This document shows positions 50,290-61,821 of a DNA stretch of 64,000 bases, in pieces. The translations under genes were made by a program, and so were the position numbers. The number at the start of each line of letters is the position of its first letter. The stretch's first letter is position 1. The DNA comes from Streptomyces sp. NBC_01241 (GTDB taxonomy: Bacteria; Actinomycetota; Actinomycetes; Streptomycetales; Streptomycetaceae). The stretch spans positions 1,302,001-1,366,000 of the forward strand of contig NZ_CP108494.1 in NCBI RefSeq assembly GCF_041435435.1, in the 5' to 3' direction. The notes under the pieces were generated by a model, which was not told the origin of the DNA, did no database searches, and saw only the letters and a program-made list of their open reading frames with translations.

Positions 50290-52080
50290 ATGGGACGTCA
50301 CAGCTTGCCCGACGGCTACGCGACCGATGAAAGCGGGGACGGTCCGCCGCTGCTTCGTCGGCGCACCGTTGCGATCGCGACCATGCTCGTCCTCGCGGTG
50401 GCGGCGGGAACGGTAGTCGCGGCGCAGGGCGGCCTGCTGTCGTTCTCGAAGTCCTGCGAGGACTCCGCCATACGTCTCACCATGGCGGCCTCACCGGATA
50501 TCGCCCCCGCCGTGCGGGCCGTCGCCGACAAGGCGCGCGAGGACGATCTGAGATCCGACGGCCGTTGCCTGTATGTGCGGGTCATCGCGCGCGATTCCTA
50601 CAAGGTCGCCGATGCCATCTCCTCCGGCACCCATGCCCCGGACTACCAGATCTGGCTGCCCGACTGCGACCTCTGGCTCGACCGGGCCAAGGGCTCCGGC
50701 AACGGCATTCCGATCACCGGCGGTGATTCCATCGCCTCCTCCCCCGTCACCATGGCCATGGTGCCGTCCGCGGCCAAGAAGCTCGGCTGGCCCAAGAAGA
50801 AGTACTCGTGGGCCGAGCTGACGGCTGCGGTCCTGGACTCGGACAAGGTGCGCCTGGGCTCGGCGGACCCGGCACGCAGCGCCACCGGGCTGCTCGCCCT
50901 CTCCAGCATCGGCACGTCCTCCGAGAAACAGGGCGGTGACAGCGACACCAGGGGCGCGGCGACCGCCAAGCTGCTCGCGCAGCGCATGTCGGACAGCGAC
51001 ACCCAGGTGCTGGACACACTGGCGCAGAGCGATTCGGGCGCCGAGCAGGGCAATCCGGCCCGCAACCAGGCGGTGCTCCTCTCCGAGCAGGCCGCGTTCG
51101 CCCACAACGCGGAGTCGACCGGCGGCGGAAGACTCGATCTCTTCTACCCCAAGGACGGCACCCCGCTGCTCGACTATCCGTACACGCTGGTCGACGAGAC
51201 CAGGATGAGTACGGCCGAGGGCCGGGCGGCGCTGCGGTTCATGACGCTGTTGAACGAGCCGGGCGCGCAAGCCACCCTGAAGAAGCACGGCTTCAGGAAC
51301 GTGGACGGGACGGCCGGGGAGTCGGTGGTCGCATCGGCGGGCGGCAGCAAGCCTCAGCCGTACGCCACCGCGGCCACGGCGGCACCGTCCGCCGAGGACC
51401 TCCAGCAGACGCTCGGCATGTGGACGATCACGATACAGAGCGCACGGCTGACAACGGTTGTCGACGCCTCGGGTTCCATGGCCACGATCGTGCCGGGACG
51501 CAATCAGTCCCGGATGGATGTCACCAAGGTGTCCCTGATCCAGGCCCTCAACCAGTTCACCCCGAACGACGAGATCGGGCTCTGGGAGTTCGCCACCACG
51601 CTCGACGGCGACAAGGACTACCGCAGGCTGGTTCCGACCGGCCGGCTCGGGGATCCGGCGAAGGGCGGCGGTACGCACCGCGAGAAGCTCGCCGCGGCCT
51701 TCTCCGCGCTCCAGCCGGTTCCGGGCGGCGCGACCGGCCTGTACGACACCGTTCTGGCCGCGTACAAGGACGCCCAGGCGACGTATGTGAAGGGCAAGTT
51801 CAACGCGGTGGTGATCCTCACCGACGGCTCGAACCAGGACGACCGGTCCATCTCCCGCAGCGCCCTGATCGCGGAACTGGAGCGGATCGCCGACCCGGAG
51901 CGTCCGGTGCCGCTCCTCGCCATCGCGGTCGGCCCGGAGGCCGACCGTGATGAGGTGAACGAGATAGCGAAGGTGACCGGCGGCGGGGGCTACCAGGTCA
52001 CCGATCCTGCGGATATCCAAGCCGTGATTCTGCAGGCCGTCATGACGGCTGGGCAGAGCGGCCACGCCGTCCAGGAGTAG
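50290..52080 (+). CDS. Membrane-anchored extracellular protein: solute-binding domain plus von Willebrand A domain
   Basis: 596 aa from the ATG at 50290 behind AAGGAGGGG; the frame extends back, but that part is shadow. A cytoplasmic lead of about 25 residues is followed by one helix, VAIATMLVLAVAAGTVVAAQ, so the protein is type II anchored. Residues 55-330 resemble the periplasmic-binding-protein fold of extracellular substrate-binding proteins (SAIRLTMAASPDIAPAVRAV, DYQIWLPDCDLWLDRA). The C-terminal 200 residues are a VWA domain with the MIDAS pattern DASGSM and a later TDGSN. The combination suggests a ligand-dependent adhesion or scaffold role. No transporter genes are adjacent. Confidence 0.86.
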   Translation: MGRHSLPDGYATDESGDGPPLLRRRTVAIATMLVLAVAAGTVVAAQGGLLSFSKSCEDSAIRLTMAASPDIAPAVRAVADKAREDDLRSDGRCLYVRVIARDSYKVADAISSGTHAPDYQIWLPDCDLWLDRAKGSGNGIPITGGDSIASSPVTMAMVPSAAKKLGWPKKKYSWAELTAAVLDSDKVRLGSADPARSATGLLALSSIGTSSEKQGGDSDTRGAATAKLLAQRMSDSDTQVLDTLAQSDSGAEQGNPARNQAVLLSEQAAFAHNAESTGGGRLDLFYPKDGTPLLDYPYTLVDETRMSTAEGRAALRFMTLLNEPGAQATLKKHGFRNVDGTAGESVVASAGGSKPQPYATAATAAPSAEDLQQTLGMWTITIQSARLTTVVDASGSMATIVPGRNQSRMDVTKVSLIQALNQFTPNDEIGLWEFATTLDGDKDYRRLVPTGRLGDPAKGGGTHREKLAAAFSALQPVPGGATGLYDTVLAAYKDAQATYVKGKFNAVVILTDGSNQDDRSISRSALIAELERIADPERPVPLLAIAVGPEADRDEVNEIAKVTGGGGYQVTDPADIQAVILQAVMTAGQSGHAVQE

Positions 52081-52219
52081 CCCTCCGCGCGGCCGGGAAC
52101 CACGGCGGACGACGTCAGCCGGGAGCGGTGGCGGCCCGCCCACCCCCGCCACAACGGCTGCCCGTCACGCCGACGCCCGCCACATCGACGCGCCCCACGA
52201 CGAGATCAGCGCGCCGAGA

Positions 52220-53725
52220 TCACCGCGCCGGGACACCCGTCGGCCAGCTGTGCACGGGCTCGCCACTGTGCATCAGTTCGGCGTACCGGCGGGTGGTCGC
52301 GGCCAGTGCGGCATGCCGTTCGAGCCCGGTCTCCCGGGCCCGGTGGTAGGTGTCCACCTGCCAGGAGGCCCCGTTCACCCGTCGCTTGCAACGCTCCTCG
52401 ATGACCCCGAGATAGCGGTCCCGGTCCGCGGCCTCGATGTTCCAGGCATCGAGCCCCGCGGCAGCCAGCGGCAGCAGTTCGTCCCGTACGAGCCTGACGG
52501 CCGGCACCCGCGTCAGCCCGCCCGACCGGCCCGGACGCGGCCAGATCAGCTCCGCGTCGATGCCGTGGCGGCATGCGGCGTCGAAATTCTCGGCCGCCGC
52601 TGCGAACGGCAGCCTGGTCCACACCGGACGGGACTCCTCGGCGAGCGCCCGCACGAGCCCGTAGTAGAGCGCGGCATTGGCGATCACATCGGTGACGGTG
52701 GGGCCGCCGGGCAGCACCCGGTTCTCCACCCGCAGATGGGGTACGCCGTCGGCCATGCCGTACACGGGCCGGTTCCAGCGGTAGACGGTGCCATTGTGGA
52801 GCACCAGCTCCTGCAACTGCGGCACCCCGCCCTCGTCGAGCACTCGCAGTGGTTCCTCCTCGTCGCAGATCGGGAGCAGCGGGGGGAAATAGCGCAGGTT
52901 CTCCTCGAAGAGTTCGTACGCCGAACCGATCCACCGCTCACCGAACCAGGTCCTGGGCCTTACCCCCTGGTTCTGGAGTTCGGGCGGTCTGGTGTCCGTG
53001 GCCTGCTGGAAGAGCGGCGGCCGCGACTCCCGCCACAGTTCCCTGCCGAACAGGAAGGGGGAGTTGGCACCAAGGGCGATCTGGACCCCGGACACGGCCT
53101 GCGCCGCGTTCCAGACGGCCGCGAAGCGCTCCGGCGTCACCTGCAGATGCAGCTGAACCGATGTGCAGGCGGCCTCGGGGGTGATCGAGGAAGAGGTGCA
53201 GACCAATCGCTCCACGCCGCGTATATCGAGGGAGAAATCCTCGCCCCGCGCAGCCACCATTTGATCGTTCAGCAGTGTGTAGCGCTCCGCGTCCGAGAGG
53301 TTCGCCGCAACGAGGTCCGCATGCCCAAGGGTGGGCAGAATTCCGATCATCATGATCCCGGCATCAACCTCGCCCGCCTTCCGGTGGGCATATCCGAGGC
53401 CGGTCCTGATCTCTTCGGCCAGCTGATCGAAAACACGTCCGTCCAGATGGTGCGGGACTATGTTCACTTCCAGATTGAACATCCCGAGTTCGGTCTGGAA
53501 ATCACGGCTCGCGATACGCGGGAGCACCTCCCCATTCATCATCTTCGGCAGGCCGTCGGCGCCCGCCAGATTCAGTTCGATCTCCATGCCCATGAGGTTG
53601 CGGGGGCGGTCGAACCTCCGCTCCGCCAAGAGCCTCTCCAGTCCCTCCAGGCACTGATGGAGCTTCCTCCGGTACCTGTGCGGATCGGACAGGTCAAAGG
53701 CGCCCGCCACGACCTTCTCCCCCAT
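52220..53725 (-). CDS. Glutamate-cysteine ligase family (GCS2-type) protein
   Basis: 501 aa from the ATG at 53725, which has GAGGGAGG upstream; the open frame extends to 53905. MGMEIELNLAGADGLPKMMN then ELGMFNLEVNIVPHHLDGRV is the substrate-binding start of the GCS2 group. ITPEAACTSVQLHLQVTPER, ANSPFLFGRELWRESRPPLF and the RVENRVLPGGPTVTDVIANA helix with GL...L are the ATP/glutamate region. In actinomycetes related enzymes make gamma-glutamylcysteine for ergothioneine (EgtA) or glutathione-like thiols. No other egt genes are here, so an ATP-grasp-like amide ligase of another amine remains possible. Confidence 0.83.
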   Translation of the reverse strand: MGEKVVAGAFDLSDPHRYRRKLHQCLEGLERLLAERRFDRPRNLMGMEIELNLAGADGLPKMMNGEVLPRIASRDFQTELGMFNLEVNIVPHHLDGRVFDQLAEEIRTGLGYAHRKAGEVDAGIMMIGILPTLGHADLVAANLSDAERYTLLNDQMVAARGEDFSLDIRGVERLVCTSSSITPEAACTSVQLHLQVTPERFAAVWNAAQAVSGVQIALGANSPFLFGRELWRESRPPLFQQATDTRPPELQNQGVRPRTWFGERWIGSAYELFEENLRYFPPLLPICDEEEPLRVLDEGGVPQLQELVLHNGTVYRWNRPVYGMADGVPHLRVENRVLPGGPTVTDVIANAALYYGLVRALAEESRPVWTRLPFAAAAENFDAACRHGIDAELIWPRPGRSGGLTRVPAVRLVRDELLPLAAAGLDAWNIEAADRDRYLGVIEERCKRRVNGASWQVDTYHRARETGLERHAALAATTRRYAELMHSGEPVHSWPTGVPAR

Positions 53726-54207
53726 CGAAGCGTCCCTCCCTCGAGTGGGCGGCCCGCGGCCCAGGCCGCTCGCGTCACGGTCGATAATGCCCAGACCGGG
53801 TGATCCATAACGCCCCGCGATCGCCGCACACCCAGTAATCTGAGGGCGGCCGTCCGGGCACATTCCGTCGGCATGGCGCAGTTCGCAGTTTCCACCGCCG
53901 GGCACGCAGCGAAAACACCGGCGCGTTTCAGCCGACCGCGTCGAGGGAAAAATCCCTGGCGGCGGCTGCGCCGCCGACGACGAGTCAGCGTAATCTCCGC
54001 ATAATAAAGTCTTGATACCGCCTTGTCGGCAATACCTGCGACGGCTAGTGGAATCACTGCGTGAACACGTGTCGTATAAACTTCGCGGACGAGGCAGAGA
54101 GTTGACGCACCGGCCCAGTCACCGGCCTCCTCTGGCCCCGCACGCCGACAGCGCCGTCTGCACCCGCCCACGCATCACCGTGTCTCCGAAGTGAGAGGCG
54201 ACCCACT
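53726..54207. other. 480-bp gap with probable promoter for the next gene
   Basis: No gene is supported. The AT-rich stretch 53985-54015 (GTAATCTCCGCATAATAAAG) and the TATAAA at 54075-54080 stand out against the GC-rich background and are promoter candidates for the plus-strand gene at 54208 and/or the minus-strand ligase gene. Confidence 0.4.
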
Positions 54208-54801
54208 ATGCCGCTGCTTGTACCCCCGGCTCCCGCGCCCGCTCTCCGCAGCGTTCTCGCGGCACTCGGTTCACCCACCGCAGTCCGCGAGGCCCGTACA
54301 CCGGCTCTCCGATCCGCCCAGGGGCCACTGAGCCCCGAACTCCCGCTCCCCGTCCATGTACTGGAGCGGATCGGCCCGAGCGGGCTCGCACCCACGACTC
54401 GGCTCGCCGCGTGGCGGTTCGTGATCCGCAACTCGGAGCAGGCGGTCGCCGCGGCGGACACCATGCTCACTCCGGACGGCTGGACCTTCTCGCACTTCTT
54501 CGAGGGCCCGTACATCGCCTCGACCGAACTCGCCCTACGCCAGGCCGAGACAGTGACACCGCATTACCAGCCACGGCTGCTGTCCGTTCCTGAGCTCTAC
54601 ATGCTGGCGCTGTGGCTGCACGGCGACGCCGATGCCGACGCGGCCGGTGGCACTCTCGCCCCCGCCGATCTCCTCGTACCGCTGGCCCCCGCCCCGCCGG
54701 GAATCGCGGCCCACCGACCGCACCGGGTAGCCGACCTGCTCCGCGTGATGACGCTGCGCATCACCCCGGGCCCCGGCCCCCTGCTCGGATCGCCGGCCTG
54801 A
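54208..54801 (+). CDS. Conserved hypothetical protein
   Basis: 197 aa, GAGAGGCG upstream of the ATG. The middle (AAWRFVIRNSEQAVAAADTM, then LTPDGWTFSHFFEGPYIAST and RLLSVPELYMLALWLHGDAD) is a well-behaved alpha/beta region that looks conserved and globular; the ends are Pro/Ala-rich. No transmembrane segment, signal or metal motif. I do not recognise the family. A following strong hairpin marks the end of the transcription unit. Confidence 0.65.
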   Translation: MPLLVPPAPAPALRSVLAALGSPTAVREARTPALRSAQGPLSPELPLPVHVLERIGPSGLAPTTRLAAWRFVIRNSEQAVAAADTMLTPDGWTFSHFFEGPYIASTELALRQAETVTPHYQPRLLSVPELYMLALWLHGDADADAAGGTLAPADLLVPLAPAPPGIAAHRPHRVADLLRVMTLRITPGPGPLLGSPA

Positions 54802-54822
54802 CAGCGGCCGCGCCCCACACCA

Positions 54823-54868
54823 CAGGGCTGTGCCCCGCCACCGTCTCCGGTGGCGGGGCACAGCCCTG
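54823..54868. terminator. Perfect 21-bp stem terminator
   Basis: The arms 54823-54843 and 54848-54868 are exact complements (CAGGGCTGTGCCCCGCCACC...), loop TCTC. Very stable; ends the 54208 transcription unit. Confidence 0.85.
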
Positions 54869-55122
54869 CGTGGCGCACATTCCGCCCATCCGGACTAGTC
54901 CGGTCCGGCCACCCCGAACCACCCGAAGTGACAGTGCAGTTGCAGTGAACCGTCCGGCCGGGTGACGCGTCCTCGGAGTAAGGAGAAGTGCTGCTGCGAA
55001 ATCCCTGCGGATTGACGCCCGTGGGGCAACACTGGGACCGGACCGATCGATACGGGGGAGCGGCCATGAACACCTCGTCAAGCCGCAGGACATTCACTAC
55101 AACGCAGCGAAAGAACCCAGCC

Positions 55123-55329
55123 ATGTGCCAGCACCAGCCACCTTGTCCGACCGCCGACTCAGCCGACCGGGAAGCCGCCCGTCTGACGGCACACCACCCG
55201 GAACAGGGCTGGAGCCTGCTGTGCAACGGCGTCCTGCTCTTCGAGGACACCGGTGAGCTGCTCCCGGACGGGCAGATCATCGCCCCGCACCGGCCCCTGG
55301 AGACCGGCCGGGTGGTGAAGGCCGCCTGA
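55123..55329 (+). CDS. DUF5999 family small protein
   Basis: 68 aa from the ATG at 55123. MCQHQPPCPTADSADREAAR and LLCNGVLLFEDTGELLPDG are the DUF5999 signatures: an N-terminal CxHxxxC and conserved LLCNGV. The family is restricted to Streptomyces and relatives and has no known function; the Cys/His cluster suggests metal binding. An upstream ATG at 55066 would add 19 Ser/Thr-rich residues that are not conserved. It stands alone between terminators. Confidence 0.85.
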   Translation: MCQHQPPCPTADSADREAARLTAHHPEQGWSLLCNGVLLFEDTGELLPDGQIIAPHRPLETGRVVKAA

Positions 55330-55346
55330 ACCCGGCCTGTACGAAG

Positions 55347-55381
55347 GGGGGCCGGCCCGGAGAGAACTCCGCACCGGCCCC
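55347..55381. terminator. Bidirectional hairpin between DUF5999 and gcvP
   Basis: GGGGCCGG and CCGGCCCC arms with an inner GGAG/CTCC pair around AGAA, between the convergent genes. Confidence 0.6.
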
Positions 55382-55416
55382 GACGCATGTCCGCGTCACG
55401 CCCTGCCGCTCATGCC

Positions 55417-58302
<2,886 letters not shown>

Positions 58303-58380
58303 GGTGGAGGCCTCCTGGTCTGTCACGACCTGCGAGGGGCACCACGGCGCGGGTGCCCGGACGGCCTCCCCCTCTGTCAT

Positions 58381-58588
58381 CTCAACCTGAGAGCTTCACC
58401 GGCGCGCCTTGTGGCGTACCGGCTTTCACCGTCGGTGAGGAAGGGAACCGGCGGCGCTCGGCCGCACGGAACCCGCCCTGCTTTCCAGAGTGACCTCGTC
58501 CGCGCGGTACGGGGGCCTGAGAGATTCCGGGGAGGATTTGCTCCTTCGGCGCCTCCGGATTCGCTCCGGAGGACTCTCCCGCACGGGG
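58381..58588 (-). promoter_or_regulatory. Tandem glycine riboswitch
   Basis: Reading the minus strand toward gcvP, there are two similar aptamers. The first contains GCGGGAGAGTCC...CGCCGAAGGAGCAAAT and closes with ATCTCTCAGGCCC. After a linker with CACTCTGGAAAGC the second contains a GGTGAAAGC core and closes with GGTGAAGCTCTCAGGT. CGCCGAAGGAGCAA and CTCTCAGG are the classical conserved glycine-aptamer words. The element ends about 80 nt before the gcvP ATG. Glycine binding turns gcvP on in known cases. Confidence 0.92.
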
Positions 58589-58703
58589 TCAGCAGCCATG
58601 ACCAGCCTACCAGCGGGGCTCGTGGCGGAATTCTCGAGTGGCCAACCCCTCGGATCTGCACTTTTGTAGTGCTTGTGGAGTACCGCGACCAGTGGGAGGG
58701 ACC

Positions 58704-59072
58704 GTGCAGACCGACATCGATCCGCGCAGCCTGATCGGCCGCAAGGCGTTCGACCGCAAGGGCACCAAGATCGGAACCGTGGACGAGGTGTACCTGGACG
58801 ACGCGACCGGTGTGCCCGAGTGGGCAGCCGTACGTACCGGACTCTTCAGCCGGGACGCGTTCGTCCCGCTGGAGCCCAGCGAGTTCGTGGAGGATTCGCT
58901 TCGCGTCCCCTACGACCGGGCGCTGATCAAGGACGCACCCGACTTCGGCGTCGGTCGCCATCTCTCACCGGAACAGGAGCTCCAGCTCTACCGGCACTAC
59001 GGTCTGGACTCCCCGCCCGAGGAGACCGGCCCGGACAGGGACTTCGGCAGACTGGCCGGCCAGGACGAGTAG
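58704..59072 (+). CDS. PRC-barrel domain protein
   Basis: 122 aa from a GTG at 58704 with GGGAGGG upstream; the frame extends back to 58638 as a less likely start. LIGRKAFDRKGTKIGTVDEV then YLDDATGVPEWAAVRTGLFS is the PRC-barrel core, then RDAFVPLEPSEFVEDSLRVP, and a C-terminal helix with HLSPEQELQLYRHYG. PRC-barrel proteins bind RNA or photosynthetic and stress factors; a direct role here is unknown. The 3' end overlaps convergent dinB by about 76 bp. Confidence 0.88.
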   Translation: MQTDIDPRSLIGRKAFDRKGTKIGTVDEVYLDDATGVPEWAAVRTGLFSRDAFVPLEPSEFVEDSLRVPYDRALIKDAPDFGVGRHLSPEQELQLYRHYGLDSPPEETGPDRDFGRLAGQDE

Positions 59073-60451
59073 TCCGCCGGGTTCCGCACCAGCGGCAGCG
59101 GATCGGCCGGCTGCAACTGCGCGTCGTCGATCCGGAAGGTACGCACCCGGCCGGGCGCCGACTCCGGTTCCTCGAACCGCACCGTGACACGGCCGACACC
59201 GCTGCCCTGCACCCAGCCATGGCCGTAGACGTCATGGCGCACGTCCTGCCCGGCGGGCCAGCGCCGGGCGGCGAGCTGTTCTGAGGTCTCGGGGGTCTCC
59301 TCCCCCGCACCACCGGCGGACTCGCCCCCCTGGTCACCCGCTTCCTCCTCGGCCCCTTCCCCGGTCGCGGCCCGCTCACCGGCGGCCTGCGCGAAGAGGT
59401 CCTCCTGCGTGTAGTCGGCGAGCCCCGTGACGCCCACCCCCAGGAGCCGTACGCCTCCGGTGGTGTCCACGGCCTCCAGGAGCCGCGCGGCGGCCTCCCG
59501 GACCACTGTGGGGTCGTCCGTGGGCCCACGGAGCGTCTCCGACCTCGTGAGCGTGGAGAAGTCGTACCGGCGCACCTTCAGCACCACCGTCCGCCCGGAC
59601 CGCCCCGCGCCCCGCAGCCGCTGGACGCATCGGCCGGCCAGCCGCTCGACCTCCGTCCTGACCCGCACCCGGTCGTGCAGGTCCGCGTCGAAAGTGTCCT
59701 CGACCGACACCGATTTCGCGTCCCGCTCCGCGACAACGGGCCGGTCGTCATACCCGAACGCCATCCGGTGGAGCGAGCCGCCGTGCGCCTTCCCCAGCAG
59801 GCGTACGAGCTCCGCCTCACCCGCCTCGGTCAGGTCGTTGACGGTCGTCATCCCGGCGCGGCGCAGATGGTCCGCCGTCGCGGGCCCGACGCCGGGGAGG
59901 GTCCGTACGGGCATCGGTGCGAGCAGCTCCCGCTCCGTGCCCGGCTCGATGAGCACCAGCCCGTCCGGTTTGGCCTGTTCCGAAGCGATCTTGGCCAGCA
60001 TCTTGGAGCCCGCGAGTCCGACCGAGCCGGTCAGTCCGGTGACCGCCTTGATGGCCGTACGCAACTGCCCGCCGATCTCCAGCGCAGAAGCCGTGTCATC
60101 TGCCACCCCACCGGCTTCCAGGTCCACGAAAGCCTCGTCCAGGCTGAGCGGCTCGACCAGCGGGGAGAGCCGCCCCAGCAGCTCCATCACTTGGTCGCTG
60201 ACCGTCCGGTAGAGCAGGAAGCGAGGCACCAGATAGGCCGCGTTGGGGGCCAGCCGCCGGGCCTGTGCCATGGGCATCGCCGAATGCACTCCGAAGCGCC
60301 GTGCCTCGTACGACGCGGTGGCGACGACTCCGCGTGGCCCCAGCCCACCGACCACGACCGGCTTTCCGCGCAGGCTGGGCTTCGCCGCCTGCTCGGCAGA
60401 GGCGTAGAAGGCATCCATGTCGAGATGCAGGATGGTGGGCGCGGCTCTCAC
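58997..60451 (-). CDS. dinB: DNA polymerase IV (Y-family translesion polymerase)
   Basis: 484 aa, longer than E. coli DinB because of a charged C-terminal tail. The palm signature LHLDMDAFYASAEQAAKP carries the first catalytic Asp, and LSLDEAFVDLEAG the second Asp/Glu pair. LPGVGPATADHLRRAGMTTV is the helix-hairpin-helix thumb, and the little-finger domain includes VRVRTEVERLAGRCVQRL. It copies past damaged bases with low fidelity. No beta-clamp peptide of the canonical QxxLxF form was noticed at the very end. The ATG at 60451 follows no strong ribosome site. Confidence 0.93.
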   Translation of the reverse strand: MRAAPTILHLDMDAFYASAEQAAKPSLRGKPVVVGGLGPRGVVATASYEARRFGVHSAMPMAQARRLAPNAAYLVPRFLLYRTVSDQVMELLGRLSPLVEPLSLDEAFVDLEAGGVADDTASALEIGGQLRTAIKAVTGLTGSVGLAGSKMLAKIASEQAKPDGLVLIEPGTERELLAPMPVRTLPGVGPATADHLRRAGMTTVNDLTEAGEAELVRLLGKAHGGSLHRMAFGYDDRPVVAERDAKSVSVEDTFDADLHDRVRVRTEVERLAGRCVQRLRGAGRSGRTVVLKVRRYDFSTLTRSETLRGPTDDPTVVREAAARLLEAVDTTGGVRLLGVGVTGLADYTQEDLFAQAAGERAATGEGAEEEAGDQGGESAGGAGEETPETSEQLAARRWPAGQDVRHDVYGHGWVQGSGVGRVTVRFEEPESAPGRVRTFRIDDAQLQPADPLPLVRNPADYSSWPASLPKSLSGPVSSGGESRP

Positions 60452-60508
60452 ATCAATCGATGCTGCCCCATGGCACTGACAATCGCCGCGCCCGATTCCT
60501 CGCCCCGG

Positions 60509-61126
60509 TCAGCCGGCGCGGTTGCGCCGCCGCGCGAGCTCATCGGCCGGGTTGTTCCCGACGAGCGTCTCGCCGGTGTCCACGCGCTCTCCGTGCAGCT
60601 GCGACAGCGCGACGTCGACGTCCCGCCACACCACGCCCACGGCAATGCCGAAGACCCCCTGGCCGCCTTGGAGCAGATCGACGACCTCGTCGGGCGAGGA
60701 GCACTCGTAGACCGTCGCCCCATCGCTCATCAGCGTCATCCGCTCCAGGTCCTGGAACCCGCGGGCCCGCAGATGCTGAACCGTGGTGCGGATGTTCTGC
60801 AGGGCGACGCCCGTGTCCAGGAAGCGCTTGACGATCTTCAGCAGGACGACGTCCCGGAAGCTGTAGAGCCGCTGTGTGCCCGAGCCGTATGCCGGACGGA
60901 CGCTCGGCTCGACCAGCCCCGTGCGCGCCCAGTAGTCGAGCTGCCGATAAGTGATCCCCGCAGCCGCACACGCTGTTGGCCCCCGATAGCCGATGTCGTT
61001 GGCCGATGCCACGCCGCCCCCTGCCACCGCCGCCGGTTGAACCGGTTGCCTGATGGTGTGGTCGGCTGTACTCCCCTGCTGCGGATACGGCCCACCCGCC
61101 GCCGTACCGTCGCCGCTGCTTCTCAC
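60509..61126 (-). CDS. MerR family transcriptional regulator
   Basis: 205 aa from the GTG at 61126 with GGAGG upstream. The MerR winged helix is GITYRQLDYWARTGLVEPSV and GSGTQRLYSFRDVVLLKIVK; the second half is a long dimer helix and a small effector domain without a Cys cluster, so not a metal sensor. It is the more distal of the two MerR genes flanking the DUF151 nuclease gene, an order also seen in mycobacteria (Rv1828-Rv1829-Rv1830). Its targets are not visible. Confidence 0.88.
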   Translation of the reverse strand: MRSSGDGTAAGGPYPQQGSTADHTIRQPVQPAAVAGGGVASANDIGYRGPTACAAAGITYRQLDYWARTGLVEPSVRPAYGSGTQRLYSFRDVVLLKIVKRFLDTGVALQNIRTTVQHLRARGFQDLERMTLMSDGATVYECSSPDEVVDLLQGGQGVFGIAVGVVWRDVDVALSQLHGERVDTGETLVGNNPADELARRRNRAG

Positions 61127-61194
61127 GCCGACCTCCGTCCTTGACCTGCCATCTCGAAGGTAGGCAGTCACTCGGGGTGCGTCAACGATCGCCA

Positions 61195-61212
61195 CACTCG
61201 GCACGCCGAGTG
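61195..61212. promoter_or_regulatory. Dyad upstream of the MerR gene
   Basis: CACTCGGCACGCCGAGTG has perfect 8-bp arms around two bases. It lies about 70 bp upstream of the MerR start. A second small dyad, ACCCTGAGGGT, follows at about 61218-61228. These may be operators for one of the local MerR proteins. Confidence 0.45.
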
Positions 61213-61294
61213 ATAATCACCCTGAGGGTGGTTTCCCGTGACCCGTGAGCGGGAAAGGCTTGTCGAATGCGCTGATGGCGACCCCGTAGAACGG

Positions 61295-61768
61295 TCACTG
61301 ACTGTTGGTGCCGAAGTCCTCTGGTGAAATCTGATCGAGGAACTCGCGGAACTTCTCCACCTCGTCCTCCTGTTCGTCGGGGATGGCGATGCCGGCGTCG
61401 TCGAGCACCCCGTCGCTGCCGTAGATCGGCGTTCCGGTGCGCAACGCGAGCGCTATGGCGTCGGACGGCCGCGCGCTCACCTCGACCCCGCTGGCGAATA
61501 CCAGCTCCGCGTAGAAGACCCCTTCGCGCAGGTCCGTGATGCGGACCTCGGTGAGCTCCTGGCCGACGGCCTCGAGCACATCCTTGAAGAGATCATGGGT
61601 CAGCGGCCTGGCCGGCGCCATGCCCTGCTGGGCAAAGGCAATCGCGGTCGCCTCACCAGGACCGATCCAAATGGGGAGGTACCGGTCGCCTCCCACTTCA
61701 CGCAGGAGCACGATCGGTTGGTTCGAGGGCATTTCCACCCGGACACCCACAACGTCGAGCTCGTTCAC
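61295..61768 (-). CDS. DUF151 bifunctional nuclease family protein
   Basis: 157 aa. VVGVRVEMPSNQPIVLLREV, then YLPIWIGPGEATAIAFAQQG and RPLTHDLFKDVLEAVGQELT, are signatures of the DUF151 (BFN) family; ARPSDAIALALRTGTPIY is the second conserved patch. Plant and bacterial members have DNase and RNase activity. It lies between the two MerR genes as in other actinobacteria (Rv1829 in M. tuberculosis). Length is standard. Confidence 0.92.
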   Translation of the reverse strand: MNELDVVGVRVEMPSNQPIVLLREVGGDRYLPIWIGPGEATAIAFAQQGMAPARPLTHDLFKDVLEAVGQELTEVRITDLREGVFYAELVFASGVEVSARPSDAIALALRTGTPIYGSDGVLDDAGIAIPDEQEDEVEKFREFLDQISPEDFGTNSQ

Positions 61769-61821
61769 ACAGCAACCCTAGGACGTGCTCGGCAGGTTTG
61801 GGTAGTCGGGCACCGACGAGA

